DNA of 64,000 nucleotides from an uncultured Oscillospiraceae bacterium (lineage in GTDB: Bacteria > Bacillota > Clostridia > Oscillospirales > Ruminococcaceae). Where the stretch lies: positions 62,001-126,000 of the forward strand of contig CAKSLI010000002.1 of assembly GCA_934466475.1 (NCBI GenBank), in the 5' to 3' direction. How positions within the stretch are numbered: position 1 is the stretch's first letter; each line of letters starts with the position of its first letter. Made by a program: the position numbers and the translations under genes. This document shows positions 35,475 through 43,746 of this stretch, in pieces. Under the pieces are notes generated by a model, which was given only the letters and a program-made list of their open reading frames with translations, was not told the origin of the DNA and did no database searches.

Positions 35475-36830
35475 ATGCAGAAAAAATGGTTCTTTTTCGG
35501 AGGGGCGGCAGTCTGCCTCGCCATATCCGTAACGGCAGCGATACAGCTCATAAATTCCTCTGCGGCGCCGGGAAGCAGCTCGGTGCCGGAATTCGTCATG
35601 CCAGCCCGGGTGGAAAGCTCTGAATCCCCCGCACAGACCACCGCGACCGTGCCGGCTCCCGGGGAAACCACCGGCAGTGCGCCGGCTTCTTCACCACAGG
35701 AGAAATCAGGTACGGAAAGCGCTCCCTCGGAAATCACTTCCGCTGTTCCCGCCGAAAGCTCAGCGGGATCTGACGCTTCGACAAATTCCACGGCGCAAAG
35801 CAGGACTGAACCCCCGGATACTACCACGACCGCCATGGAATCCACCGCCGCGCATACCGCGTCAAATTCGCCGCAGTCGGACGAGCCTCCGGAACCGGAG
35901 CCAGTCCCGGTCAATATAATGCTGACCTCCAACGATCCACTTCACCAGCTGCGCTTTGAATTCAGCGGCGGAAGTATATCCTTTACAGGGAATTACAACG
36001 ACACGGAGATATCAGAGATCGCGGTACTGCGCAGCAAAATTGAAAGCAATGACCTTTCCCTCAGCGGGAGCAGCCTGTCCGGAACCCTGGACGTTTCCAT
36101 GCTCAAACCCGGGTACTATATAATATCAGTAAAGCTGAAAAACGGCGAACGCATGAACTATGTGTTCGAAATGACGGAAACCGGCGCACAGCCGGTCCCC
36201 GTAAACGACATTCCCGCCGAAAGCAACCTGCACGCAGCCGCGAATCCGATAGAGCTGCCGCAGGAAGGCGTGCTCGCCCACATCGCGCCGGGCGGCGATG
36301 CGGAAACTGCAAGGCAGCTCATCGCGCAGGTCAGGGAGCTCGCAGACGACGTATGCGCAGGGCTGGATGACGATTACGCCAAGGCGCGGGCGCTCGCACA
36401 ATGGGTGTCCGAAAACATGTACTACGACCGGGACGCCTCCGAAAACGGCGTGTCCGAGGCGAGTATCTCGCTTGAAGCCGTGCTGGAAACGCACCGCTCC
36501 GTATGCTTCGGCTGGTCCAATCTCTATGCCGCACTGTGCGAATCCCAGGGGATAGAGTGCTATGTTGCCTCAGGAAGCGTTGTCACCGGCAGCCGCTGCT
36601 TCCCGCAGACCGTGACGGCGGACGAGCGCTCCCACTCATGGAACCTTGTGAGGCTCCCCGACCGGGATATCTGGGTAGACACCGTGTGGGACTCCTCAAA
36701 CAGCTATGAACGGCGCAGCTACACCAAGGGCGGCACAGATATGCAGTACTTCGACATTTCAAATGACGTACTCGCGCACGACCACCGCGTGACACGCTTT
36801 GAACACCGTGATTACTTCGCGCTCCGCTGA
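35475..36830 (+). CDS. Secreted transglutaminase-like protein with Ser/Thr/Pro-rich linker
   Basis: 451 residues. A signal/anchor helix (about 7-28) is followed by a low-complexity Ser/Thr/Ala/Pro linker (about 30-145), a beta-rich region (about 146-240) and a transglutaminase-like domain with the full triad C344 (SVCFGWSNL), H387 (SHSWN) and D402 (WVDTVWD). Such domains cut or cross-link peptides or proteins outside the cell; the substrate is unknown. The ATG follows GGGAGG at 7 bp. Its 3' end overlaps the convergent DUF4830 gene by 19 bp. Confidence 0.85.
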   Translation: MQKKWFFFGGAAVCLAISVTAAIQLINSSAAPGSSSVPEFVMPARVESSESPAQTTATVPAPGETTGSAPASSPQEKSGTESAPSEITSAVPAESSAGSDASTNSTAQSRTEPPDTTTTAMESTAAHTASNSPQSDEPPEPEPVPVNIMLTSNDPLHQLRFEFSGGSISFTGNYNDTEISEIAVLRSKIESNDLSLSGSSLSGTLDVSMLKPGYYIISVKLKNGERMNYVFEMTETGAQPVPVNDIPAESNLHAAANPIELPQEGVLAHIAPGGDAETARQLIAQVRELADDVCAGLDDDYAKARALAQWVSENMYYDRDASENGVSEASISLEAVLETHRSVCFGWSNLYAALCESQGIECYVASGSVVTGSRCFPQTVTADERSHSWNLVRLPDRDIWVDTVWDSSNSYERRSYTKGGTDMQYFDISNDVLAHDHRVTRFEHRDYFALR

Positions 36831-37270
36831 CCCGCTGAAAGAGCCGCGCACAGGCTCCCTGCCTCGGCCGAGGTGACGTCGGCGCCGATTATCACGCCGT
36901 TCTCCACAAGCAGATTCGCGTAAAGGGGCACCGGATCATCGTCCGTGCGGGATATCTCATAGGTGTACTTCTTAACGGAATGCGCCCGGTAGCGCCGCAG
37001 ATCAAAGCCCTGCTCCCGCTGGAGCTGGTTGTATACCTCGTATGTGTCGTCAAACTCCACCGGAATGCGTATCTCCTGGAGCTCGCAGTGGGTCAGGCCG
37101 GGGTCCCAGCCGAAGCTCTCTATGTATTCAATGCGCTGCTGGTTCGTTCCGCCCGGTATTCCGCGGGAGCCGTCCGCGAAATTCCGGCCGAGCACCCATA
37201 TCCCCGCCGCCGCAAGAAGCGCGATTCCCATTACCAGCGGAAGCCGCGGCTTTTTTGCTTTCTCTCTCAT
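36812..37270 (-). CDS. DUF4830-type membrane-anchored protein
   Basis: 152 residues. Start chosen at 37270, with GGAGG 6 bp upstream. One N-terminal transmembrane helix (about 10-28) is followed by a domain with IEYIESFGWDP, IRIPVEFDDTYEVYNQLQREQGFDL and a terminal NGVIIGADVTS, which matches what I recall of DUF4830 in Clostridia. It probably faces outward. Function unknown. Confidence 0.75.
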   Translation of the reverse strand: MREKAKKPRLPLVMGIALLAAAGIWVLGRNFADGSRGIPGGTNQQRIEYIESFGWDPGLTHCELQEIRIPVEFDDTYEVYNQLQREQGFDLRRYRAHSVKKYTYEISRTDDDPVPLYANLLVENGVIIGADVTSAEAGSLCAALSAGQRSAK

Positions 37271-37701
37271 CGCCGTCCTCCTTTGTCTGTGTCTTATGTG
37301 GATTTGCACAAAATCCGGCGCGATTTTTTTGTTGTTATTCAGCCGGTTTGTCCTCAGAAATCAATATATGTATATTGTGTGAAAATTATCTCATAGATTT
37401 TGTACCCAATTGCACAAAATACGCACGGCTGTTTTGGCACAATCTCCAAAAAAACAGGTTAGCTTATTTCGTTTATGCCGGAAACGGGCGGATTTTTGTG
37501 CAATACCACTAGCAAAACCGCGGTATTTTCATGGCGGTTTTGTAGGTCTTGGTTATTATTCATAAACGAATCAAAAAATATTTGTTGACTTAGGCTCTTT
37601 TATTTTTCGCCGTATTTTGGTATTATATTAGTAGCGGCAATAGCTGAATAGACCCATTCGGGTTCTATAATAAATCTAGTAATTTCAGGAGGTCATTTCA
37701 A
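37271..37701 (+). other. 431-bp AT-rich intergenic region before msmX
   Basis: No gene seen. A TATAAT at 37666-37671 has only a poor -35; a hairpin GACCC/GGGTT-type lies at about 37650-37665. TTGACT at 37585-37590 has no -10 at the right distance. The main promoter of msmX could not be fixed. AGGAGG lies just before the ATG at 37702. Confidence 0.4.
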
Positions 37702-38844
37702 ATGGCAAGCTTATCACTCAGAGGCATATACAAGCGCTATCCGGGCGGCGTTGTAGCCGTTTCCGATTTCACCATGAATATCAAGGACAAGGAGTTCATC
37801 GTACTCGTAGGTCCTTCCGGCTGCGGTAAGTCCACAACACTGCGTATGATCGCAGGCCTTGAGGAAATTTCCGAGGGCGAAATGTTCATCGGCGACCGTC
37901 TGGTAAACGACGTTGCTCCTAAGGACAGAGATATCGCGATGGTATTCCAGAACTACGCTCTGTATCCTCACATGACCGTATTCGACAACATGGCATTCGG
38001 TCTGAAGCTCCGTAAGGTTCCGAAGGACGAGATCAAGAAGCTCGTTGAAGAGGCTGCTAAGATCCTTGATATCTCTCACCTGCTCGACAGAAAGCCGAAA
38101 GCTCTGTCCGGTGGTCAGAGACAGCGTGTAGCGCTCGGCCGTGCTATCGTACGTGATCCTCAGGTCTTCCTGCTTGACGAGCCGCTGTCCAACCTGGATG
38201 CAAAGCTCCGTGCACAGATGAGAACCGAGCTCTCCAAGCTCCACAAGAAGCTGGGTACTACATTTATCTACGTAACACATGACCAGACAGAGGCTATGAC
38301 CATGGGTGACCGTATCGTAGTTATGAAGGACGGTTACATCCAGCAGATCGACTCTCCTATCAACCTCTATGAGAACCCTGTTAACAAGTTCGTTGCAGGC
38401 TTCATCGGCTCTCCGCAGATGAACTTCATTCCTGCAAAGCTTCTCCAGGTTAACGGCAAGTACACAGTTGAATTCGGTTCTGAGGACACCAAGACCTCCA
38501 GAGGCCGCAAGTTCTATGTTGAGCTTCCCTCCGCTAAGGCTGACAACGAGGCTCTCAAGTACTATGTAGACAAGGAAGTTATCCTCGGTATCCGTCCTGA
38601 GAACATCCACGATGAGGAAATGTTCCTCTCCGCTGCTAAGACCGGTATCATTGAGGCTTCCGTTGACGTAACCGAAATGCTCGGTGCTGAGACCTTCCTG
38701 TACCTGACATGCGAGGGTATCCCGCTTACTGCTAGAGTATCCCCGAGATGCACCGCTCGTCCTCAGGATGTTGTTAAGCTCGCTCTCGACCCGAACAAGA
38801 TCCACCTGTTCGACGCTGCTGACGAGCACTCCCTGCTCTCTTAA
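37702..38844 (+). CDS. msmX: Multiple-sugar ABC transporter ATPase (MsmX/UgpC/MalK type)
   Basis: 380 residues: Walker [14 protein letters not shown] (38-50), Q-loop, signature [14 protein letters not shown], Walker [17 protein letters not shown], and a C-terminal OB-like regulatory domain (about 240-380). It is monocistronic with its own terminator, as is usual for the shared ATPase that energises several sugar importers in Firmicutes, and it is the only such ATPase here, so it should serve MalEFG. Codon use is visibly unlike its neighbours, with many codons ending in T (CGT, GCT, GTT), which suggests very high expression. Confidence 0.94.
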   Translation: MASLSLRGIYKRYPGGVVAVSDFTMNIKDKEFIVLVGPSGCGKSTTLRMIAGLEEISEGEMFIGDRLVNDVAPKDRDIAMVFQNYALYPHMTVFDNMAFGLKLRKVPKDEIKKLVEEAAKILDISHLLDRKPKALSGGQRQRVALGRAIVRDPQVFLLDEPLSNLDAKLRAQMRTELSKLHKKLGTTFIYVTHDQTEAMTMGDRIVVMKDGYIQQIDSPINLYENPVNKFVAGFIGSPQMNFIPAKLLQVNGKYTVEFGSEDTKTSRGRKFYVELPSAKADNEALKYYVDKEVILGIRPENIHDEEMFLSAAKTGIIEASVDVTEMLGAETFLYLTCEGIPLTARVSPRCTARPQDVVKLALDPNKIHLFDAADEHSLLS

Positions 38845-38871
38845 CTGAGAACATAGCTTAATACGCTGACT

Positions 38872-38902
38872 GCGGCGCAGCTTTCGGGCTGCGCCGTTTT
38901 TG
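38872..38902 (+). terminator. msmX terminator
   Basis: CGGCGCAGC / GCTGCGCCG stem followed by TTTTTGC. Confidence 0.88.
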
Positions 38903-38933
38903 CATTCACGCTCCGACATTCAGGAGGTGTACC

Positions 38934-39419
38934 ATGACTAAGCTGAAATTCGCAGGTTTCTGCGCGGCAGGTCTCGGAACTGACCTTGCCTGCGCAGCCG
39001 TATCACTGCTCCTGACCGAGATTCTGAATAACTTCTTCAGCATGGGCTTCAGGGATTCCCTGCTGGTATTCATAATAGCCGGGGTAGTTACCTGTATAGG
39101 CTCGGGCTTTGCGCACAACGCTTTCCGCAACATCATCAGGGAAAAGCTCCGGATACGCTCGATATGGTATACCGTTGCAGTATTCGGCGTTCCGATGATC
39201 CTGGGCGGACTTGGCGTGCCTCTTGCATGGGTGCTCGGTCAGACGATATGGACTGGCTGGGACAAACTTGGCTACGCCATGTCGCTGTTTATCTATTCAA
39301 TAATCGTATGTTTAACCTCTATTCTCTGCTATATATCCACCAAGTGCGTGGAAGCGCGCTTCGGCTGTGACGAGCCTGCCCCTCCTGAAAAACCGGATAA
39401 AACTAAGGACGAAATATGA
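38934..39419 (+). CDS. Small four-helix membrane protein (paralogue 1)
   Basis: Not recognised. 161 residues with four hydrophobic segments and a charged Pro/Lys/Asp-rich C-terminal tail. It opens MTKLKFAGFCAAGLGTDLAC, like the next gene (MNKWKYAGLSLAGFLLNIAC), and both carry a basic loop after the second helix (FRNIIREKLR / LRRVIRSKLH), so the two arose by tandem duplication. GGAGG precedes the ATG. The stop overlaps the next start by 4 bp. Confidence 0.75.
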   Translation: MTKLKFAGFCAAGLGTDLACAAVSLLLTEILNNFFSMGFRDSLLVFIIAGVVTCIGSGFAHNAFRNIIREKLRIRSIWYTVAVFGVPMILGGLGVPLAWVLGQTIWTGWDKLGYAMSLFIYSIIVCLTSILCYISTKCVEARFGCDEPAPPEKPDKTKDEI

Positions 39420-39808
39420 ACAAATGGAAATACGCAGGACTGTCCCTCGCGGGATTCCTGCTCAATATTGCCTGCGCCGCCGCGATCCTGGGAGTACTCC
39501 TGCTCACACAGGAGATGATAGGTCTCCTGTTCATCGGCGGTCTGGCGCTCAGCGCGGGAGCCGGCGCACTTTTACGGCTGCTGCGCCGGGTTATCCGCAG
39601 CAAGCTCCACGCAAAAACCACAGTGTTTTCGCTGGTATCTATCCTGCTGCCAGTCGTGCTTGGAATAACGGGAACGATACTCGGCTCAAACGGAGCTTTC
39701 AGCGCCGTGGTTGATTCGTGGCTCTTCCTCGGAGGCGCGGTGCTGCTGGTTTCCGCGATTTTTGCGGGACTTTTCGGCTCCACATTCGATAAACTGTTTA
39801 ACAATTGA
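39416..39808 (+). CDS. Small four-helix membrane protein (paralogue 2)
   Basis: Not recognised. 130 residues, four hydrophobic segments, a shorter version of the preceding protein and probably a partner of it. It is coupled to the upstream gene (ATGA) and is followed 10 bp later by the MoxR ATPase, so all three likely form one operon. Confidence 0.72.
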   Translation: MNKWKYAGLSLAGFLLNIACAAAILGVLLLTQEMIGLLFIGGLALSAGAGALLRLLRRVIRSKLHAKTTVFSLVSILLPVVLGITGTILGSNGAFSAVVDSWLFLGGAVLLVSAIFAGLFGSTFDKLFNN

Positions 39809-39818
39809 GGACAGTAAA

Positions 39819-40733
39819 ATGAACAACACAATCGAACAACTCATAAACAACATCGAGCGCGTTATAATCGGAAAGCGCCCGGTGATCGAAAAAGTAGTCT
39901 GCGCCATGCTCGCAGGAGGTCACGTCCTCATTGAGGACGTCCCCGGGGTCGGCAAGACACTGCTTGCCGAAACGCTGGCAAAGAGCGTTTCGGGCAGCTT
40001 CGGACGTATCCAGTTCACACCGGACCTCATGCCCTCGGACGTAATAGGCTACACCGCCATCGATATAAACAGCGGCAAGGGTGAATACCGCCCGGGCGCG
40101 GCAATGTGCAACTTCCTGCTGGCGGACGAGATAAACCGCTCCTCGCCAAAGGTGCAGTCCGCACTGCTGGAGGCAATGGAGGAGCTCCAGATAAGCGTTG
40201 ACGGCATAACGCACCAGCTCCCCAAACCGTTTATGACCCTCGCAACGCAGAATCCCATCGAAACCTACGGAACCTACCACCTGCCGGAGGCACAGCTCGA
40301 CCGCTTCCTGATGAAGATTTCAGTGGGCTACCCCGACAGAGCTGCCGAGATGAAAATGCTTGATGTAATGCCGCAGCGGCTTGAAGTTTCCCCTGTTATG
40401 ACCCTTGACGAGCTTATCGGTCTGAGAAATCAGGCTTCGCAGGTAAAGGTTTCCGACAATGTAAAGGCGTATATTCTCTCGCTGGTTTCCGCCACACGAT
40501 ATATGCCGCAGGTGAAGCTCGGAGCAAGTCCGCGCGCGTCTATCGCAATGTTCCGCGCTTCTCAGGCAATGGCGCTTATGAACGGCAGGGACTACGCGAC
40601 CCCGGATGACGTAAAGACTGTCGCAGGCGCGGTGCTCTCCCACAGACTGATACTCGCAGCAGGGCAGACCGACTACGGCGCTCCTTACGACATAATTGCC
40701 GAGCTTCTCGCGAATACACAGGTGCCGATGTAA
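39819..40733 (+). CDS. MoxR-family AAA+ ATPase
   Basis: 304 residues. Walker A DVPGVGKTLLAE (about 40-51), Walker B LLADEINRSSPKVQSALLEAMEE, sensor 1 ATQNPIETYGTYHLPEAQLDRF. MoxR proteins are ATP-driven chaperones, usually next to DUF58 and VWA genes. Here no DUF58 or VWA gene follows; instead two small membrane paralogues precede it. The ATG is placed by GAGGACAG 8 bp upstream and by the start of family similarity. An upstream open extension is rejected. Confidence 0.9.
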   Translation: MNNTIEQLINNIERVIIGKRPVIEKVVCAMLAGGHVLIEDVPGVGKTLLAETLAKSVSGSFGRIQFTPDLMPSDVIGYTAIDINSGKGEYRPGAAMCNFLLADEINRSSPKVQSALLEAMEELQISVDGITHQLPKPFMTLATQNPIETYGTYHLPEAQLDRFLMKISVGYPDRAAEMKMLDVMPQRLEVSPVMTLDELIGLRNQASQVKVSDNVKAYILSLVSATRYMPQVKLGASPRASIAMFRASQAMALMNGRDYATPDDVKTVAGAVLSHRLILAAGQTDYGAPYDIIAELLANTQVPM

Positions 40734-40735
40734 GG

Positions 40736-40764
40736 TTGACATTTCCGGGCTGGAAGTGTATAAT
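40736..40764 (+). promoter_or_regulatory. Promoter for the 40789 gene pair
   Basis: TTGACA (40736-40741), 17-bp spacer, TATAAT (40759-40764), starting 2 bp after the moxR stop codon. Confidence 0.82.
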
Positions 40765-40788
40765 AGAGCATAGACTGGAGGACGCATT

Positions 40789-41148
40789 ATGTTCGGATTC
40801 CTGAAGAAAACCAGACTTGTTAAGAGCGATGAGGAAAAGCACGCGGAAAGCCTCCCGCGGACAAAAAAAGTGCAGTTCGAGCCGATGAGCGTTTCAGACG
40901 CCGAGCAGCAGGTGGATTCCGACCTGCGCGCGGTGCTTGGGTTCACTCCTGTGAACTACTACGCGACAAAGGACAAATACCTGCTCTGCACGTTCTGGTA
41001 CGAGGAGGACTACTCCGAGGTATTCATGCGGTTCGAGCTGCGCGTGGACGACCTCCCGCGCGGACACAGCAGGATGTACAGGATAGACAAGTTCCTCATG
41101 CGTGATATTCTGCGCAAATTCGGTCAAAATATCAATATTGGAGAGTAA
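40789..41148 (+). CDS. Hypothetical cytoplasmic protein
   Basis: Not recognised. 119 residues, charged, no signal or membrane segment. It contains YEEDYSEVFMRFELRVDDL and a basic segment RMYRIDKFLMRDILRKFG near the end. It has its own consensus promoter and GGAGG, and is followed 2 bp later by the DUF6882-like gene, so the two are co-transcribed. Confidence 0.7.
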   Translation: MFGFLKKTRLVKSDEEKHAESLPRTKKVQFEPMSVSDAEQQVDSDLRAVLGFTPVNYYATKDKYLLCTFWYEEDYSEVFMRFELRVDDLPRGHSRMYRIDKFLMRDILRKFGQNINIGE

Positions 41149-41150
41149 CT

Positions 41151-41861
41151 ATGACAAACTTCTCGGTGCTGGACTGCCCGATCTATTTCGACAAGACAAA
41201 TATGCTGGATATGCTTTCACTTTCTGCGGGGCGCGCGATACTCTGCCAGAACCGCATGGGCGAAAGGATAGTTGCCGATAACAGCTGGGGGCTAAATCCC
41301 ACGGACGGAATCATCCGCTTCGGCGACCAGCAGTTCCGTGCCGGGATCCTCGGAACGGAATCAACAATACAGGGCACATGGCTGTGGAGCTGGGCTCACA
41401 CGGAGAGCGGGCTCCCTGAAAAGGCAGTCGCCGAATCCCGCCGCGCAAAAAAGAACCTCCCCGAGCTTCCGGAATTCCAGACCGGAAAATTTGAGCTGGA
41501 CGAGATGCACTCCGGTCACAACCTCGCGATGATAGCCTGTGCAGCAACCCGGGAAAATCTGTGTTATTACCGCTGCCCCTACGATGGGGGAGCCGCATTC
41601 GTAACGGTGTCCGGACTTCCGGACGAGATTTTCGCCCCGGCAGACCAGCCGGAATTCCTGCGGCAGTATATTGAAATAATCAGCAGCTTCTACTGCGACC
41701 ACCGCCTGCTTGCGGCTGGATTCCTGTGGCAGAACGGAACTCCGTTTGTGTCTGACGAAAATTCAGTCACCGCTGATTTCGGGCATATCAAGCTGAGATT
41801 CCTGTTTGAGACCACAGAGGACGGGCTGAACAGGGTTCTGGATATTTCTACTGTGGATTAA
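41151..41861 (+). CDS. DUF6882-like hypothetical protein
   Basis: 236 residues, cytoplasmic. It has a central GTWLWSWAHTESGLPEKA segment and FELDEMHSGHNLAMIACA, resembling DUF6882 proteins as I recall them; that family has no known function. It is in an operon with the preceding small protein and is closed by a strong hairpin. Confidence 0.65.
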   Translation: MTNFSVLDCPIYFDKTNMLDMLSLSAGRAILCQNRMGERIVADNSWGLNPTDGIIRFGDQQFRAGILGTESTIQGTWLWSWAHTESGLPEKAVAESRRAKKNLPELPEFQTGKFELDEMHSGHNLAMIACAATRENLCYYRCPYDGGAAFVTVSGLPDEIFAPADQPEFLRQYIEIISSFYCDHRLLAAGFLWQNGTPFVSDENSVTADFGHIKLRFLFETTEDGLNRVLDISTVD

Positions 41862-41887
41862 AAAAGGAGCCGAAAGGCTCCTTTTTT
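41862..41887. terminator. Bidirectional terminator
   Basis: AAGGAGCC-GAAA-GGCTCCTT stem flanked by A-run and T-run, between convergent genes. Confidence 0.9.
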
Positions 41888-41888
41888 A

Positions 41889-42587
41889 TTATGCCGCCGC
41901 AGTTTCAACTCCCGCCTGACGTTTCGCCATCTTCTGCCAGTTGATGAATCCATAGATGTCGTTGGCAAGGAACGCCGTGAAGCACACTGCAACCGGAATA
42001 TAGCTTGCATTCTCGAACGAAGCCATTGTCCAGAGGACTATCAGCACGACATCGTTCGCCGCGTAGCCAACGGCATACAGCGGGCTTCTGCGGAACACGA
42101 AATACACCGCCACAAAGCTTGTCGTAACTGAAATGGTGCTCGGGATCAGGTTTGCGGTGTTAAAGTACTTCAGAATGAAATAAAATACCGCTGTTACCAG
42201 AATCGTCAGAATCGCCATGAAGACGTATTCCCTGGCTTTCAGATGATTCACGCGGACCTCGTTCTTGTTATCGGACGGGTGACGTATCCAGGACACCAGC
42301 GAAAACGCCGCCATCGGGAGCGACATGAACATATAGGTTATCATCTCGCCGTAATATGCGAATCCCAGTGAAATGATCCCGTACATCACCGCGAAAGCTA
42401 TCGCCATAGCCTGCGCGGCAGGGTGCCCCTTCGCCGCAAATATCAGCGAAGTGACTCCCACCAGCGAAGCCGCCAGCGTCAGCCAGTTCTGCCGGTCAAA
42501 TATCAGAAAGGAAACAACCACCGCAAACGTGGAAACAGCCCACAGCGCCAGCTCGCCTTTCGTAAAGTAATCAAGTATTCTCTTCAT
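41889..42587 (-). CDS. pnuC: PnuC-family nicotinamide riboside (vitamin) transporter
   Basis: 232 residues with seven or so membrane spans. It has the PnuC pattern: SWIRHP, TISVTTSFVAVYFVFRRSPLYAVGYAANDVVLIVLW and FLANDIYGFINWQKM. The ATG at 42587 has GAGGAG upstream. The mRNA leader holds a terminator-like hairpin right before the ribosome site, so the gene is probably controlled by attenuation. The substrate could be nicotinamide riboside or, for PnuT/PnuX relatives, thiamine or riboflavin; sequence alone does not settle this. Confidence 0.88.
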   Translation of the reverse strand: MKRILDYFTKGELALWAVSTFAVVVSFLIFDRQNWLTLAASLVGVTSLIFAAKGHPAAQAMAIAFAVMYGIISLGFAYYGEMITYMFMSLPMAAFSLVSWIRHPSDNKNEVRVNHLKAREYVFMAILTILVTAVFYFILKYFNTANLIPSTISVTTSFVAVYFVFRRSPLYAVGYAANDVVLIVLWTMASFENASYIPVAVCFTAFLANDIYGFINWQKMAKRQAGVETAAA

Positions 42588-42603
42588 TCCCCGCTCCTCA
42601 AAC

Positions 42604-42654
42604 AAAAAAGCATCCGCTGCGTATCTTCAAAGACCTAACGATACACGCGAATGC
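42604..42654 (-). promoter_or_regulatory. Attenuator-like hairpin in pnuC leader
   Basis: On the minus strand a stem of about 15 bp (GCATTCGCGTGTATC with GATACGCAGCGGATGC, one bulge) is followed by TTTTTTG, then the ribosome site. An alternative hairpin GAATGC-TGA-GCATTC (42649-42663) uses bases of its 5' arm, so the two are mutually exclusive. Confidence 0.72.
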
Positions 42655-42693
42655 TCAGCATTCCTACCCGGTGGCAGACTTATTTACTGATAT

Positions 42694-42722
42694 AGTATAG
42701 CATACCCCGCCTGATTTGTCAA
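42694..42722 (-). promoter_or_regulatory. pnuC promoter
   Basis: Minus strand TTGACA (42717-42722), 17-bp spacer, TATACT (42694-42699). The -35 lies in the loop of a CCCCGC / GCGGGG inverted repeat (about 42704-42729) that also follows the stop of the upstream adaptor gene. Confidence 0.78.
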
Positions 42723-42745
42723 GCGGGGTGATTATTTTTTTACCT

Positions 42746-43720
42746 TTATGCGTAGTTTCCGCTTCCGCGCGCCAGCACGATATCTCCCTCGGAAATACCG
42801 TTCAGTATCTCGGTATAGCCGCCGAGACTAACGCCGGTGGTGACCTTCAGCTTATAGCGCTCCGTGCCGTCCACAAGGGTAACAAAGCTCTCCGAGCCTC
42901 CGCTCTTTACCGCGGAATCCGGAACTGCAAGCACGTTTTTACGCTCAGTGGTGACGTATACAGTCGCCCAGCCCGCAGAAACCGCCATAGCCGATTCAGT
43001 GAGTATCTTCTGCATATTTTCCTCGCCGACATCGAATATCACGCGGCTGGCGGAAGCGCCGTATGCAGTCGCGGGCGCCGAATCCGGAGCCTCCACGACT
43101 GTCGCGTCATAGGTGTCGTTGTCAACCTTGATCTTCACCTTCTGCCCGAAGCGGAACTGTGAGGCTCCCGCTCCGTCAAGGTAGATACCTGTCCGGCTTA
43201 TCTCGGAGACCGCACAGCACAGCGCGTTTTCTTTTATCTCCGTACCCTCGGTGACAGAAGCAGTCTGGGTGATTATGCCGTCAAACGGTGCCCTTATGAC
43301 GTATTTTTCCTTTTCAGCAAGGAGCATTTCGAGCTTCTCCTGCTCTATCTGATACTGGAGATTATCACCGGCGGCCGCATTGACTATGGTCTGCTGATTG
43401 CTGATATCGTAGTCAAGGTCGGAAGAATCAAGTTCCGCCAGTATTTCGCCCTCAGTGACTTCCCTGCCCTTGAGCGCATTGTATGACATAACAAGCGCGT
43501 CAGCGGGATATGTAAGGTACACTGCGTATGGATATCCTATCGTCACGCCGGTGCTGGCGGTCTCAGAGAGATCCATGTACTGAGCCTCTGCGACCTCGTA
43601 CTGCACTTCTTCCGCCGCGCCGTATATTGGGAGCTGTATCTCGCCGCTCGTGTTCTGTCTGCCAGAGCAGCCTGTCAGGAATATTGCTGCGACAAGAAGC
43701 GCAGCGCCAGTCTTTTTCAT
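42746..43720 (-). CDS. HlyD/RND-type efflux adaptor lipoprotein
   Basis: 324 residues with lipobox LTGC (Cys 18). It has a membrane-fusion-protein layout: lipoyl-like half motifs (MSYNALKGREVTEGEILAELDSSDL and YVIRAPFDGIITQTASVTEGTEI) either side of a short helical hairpin, then beta-barrel and membrane-proximal domains. Such adaptors work with MacB- or RND-type pumps, but none adjoins. It starts 26 bp after the epimerase stop. Confidence 0.82.
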   Translation of the reverse strand: MKKTGAALLVAAIFLTGCSGRQNTSGEIQLPIYGAAEEVQYEVAEAQYMDLSETASTGVTIGYPYAVYLTYPADALVMSYNALKGREVTEGEILAELDSSDLDYDISNQQTIVNAAAGDNLQYQIEQEKLEMLLAEKEKYVIRAPFDGIITQTASVTEGTEIKENALCCAVSEISRTGIYLDGAGASQFRFGQKVKIKVDNDTYDATVVEAPDSAPATAYGASASRVIFDVGEENMQKILTESAMAVSAGWATVYVTTERKNVLAVPDSAVKSGGSESFVTLVDGTERYKLKVTTGVSLGGYTEILNGISEGDIVLARGSGNYA

Positions 43721-43746
43721 AGGAACCTCACATCATGCCGGAATCA

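Noticed and set aside
39711..39818. 36-residue N-terminal extension of the MoxR protein
   Set aside because: It would overlap the preceding membrane protein gene over about 100 bp and lacks similarity to the family; GAGGACAG marks the inner ATG.
42604..42722. Naming the pnuC leader as an NAD+-II riboswitch
   Set aside because: The conserved core could not be matched by eye; only the attenuator structure is reported.
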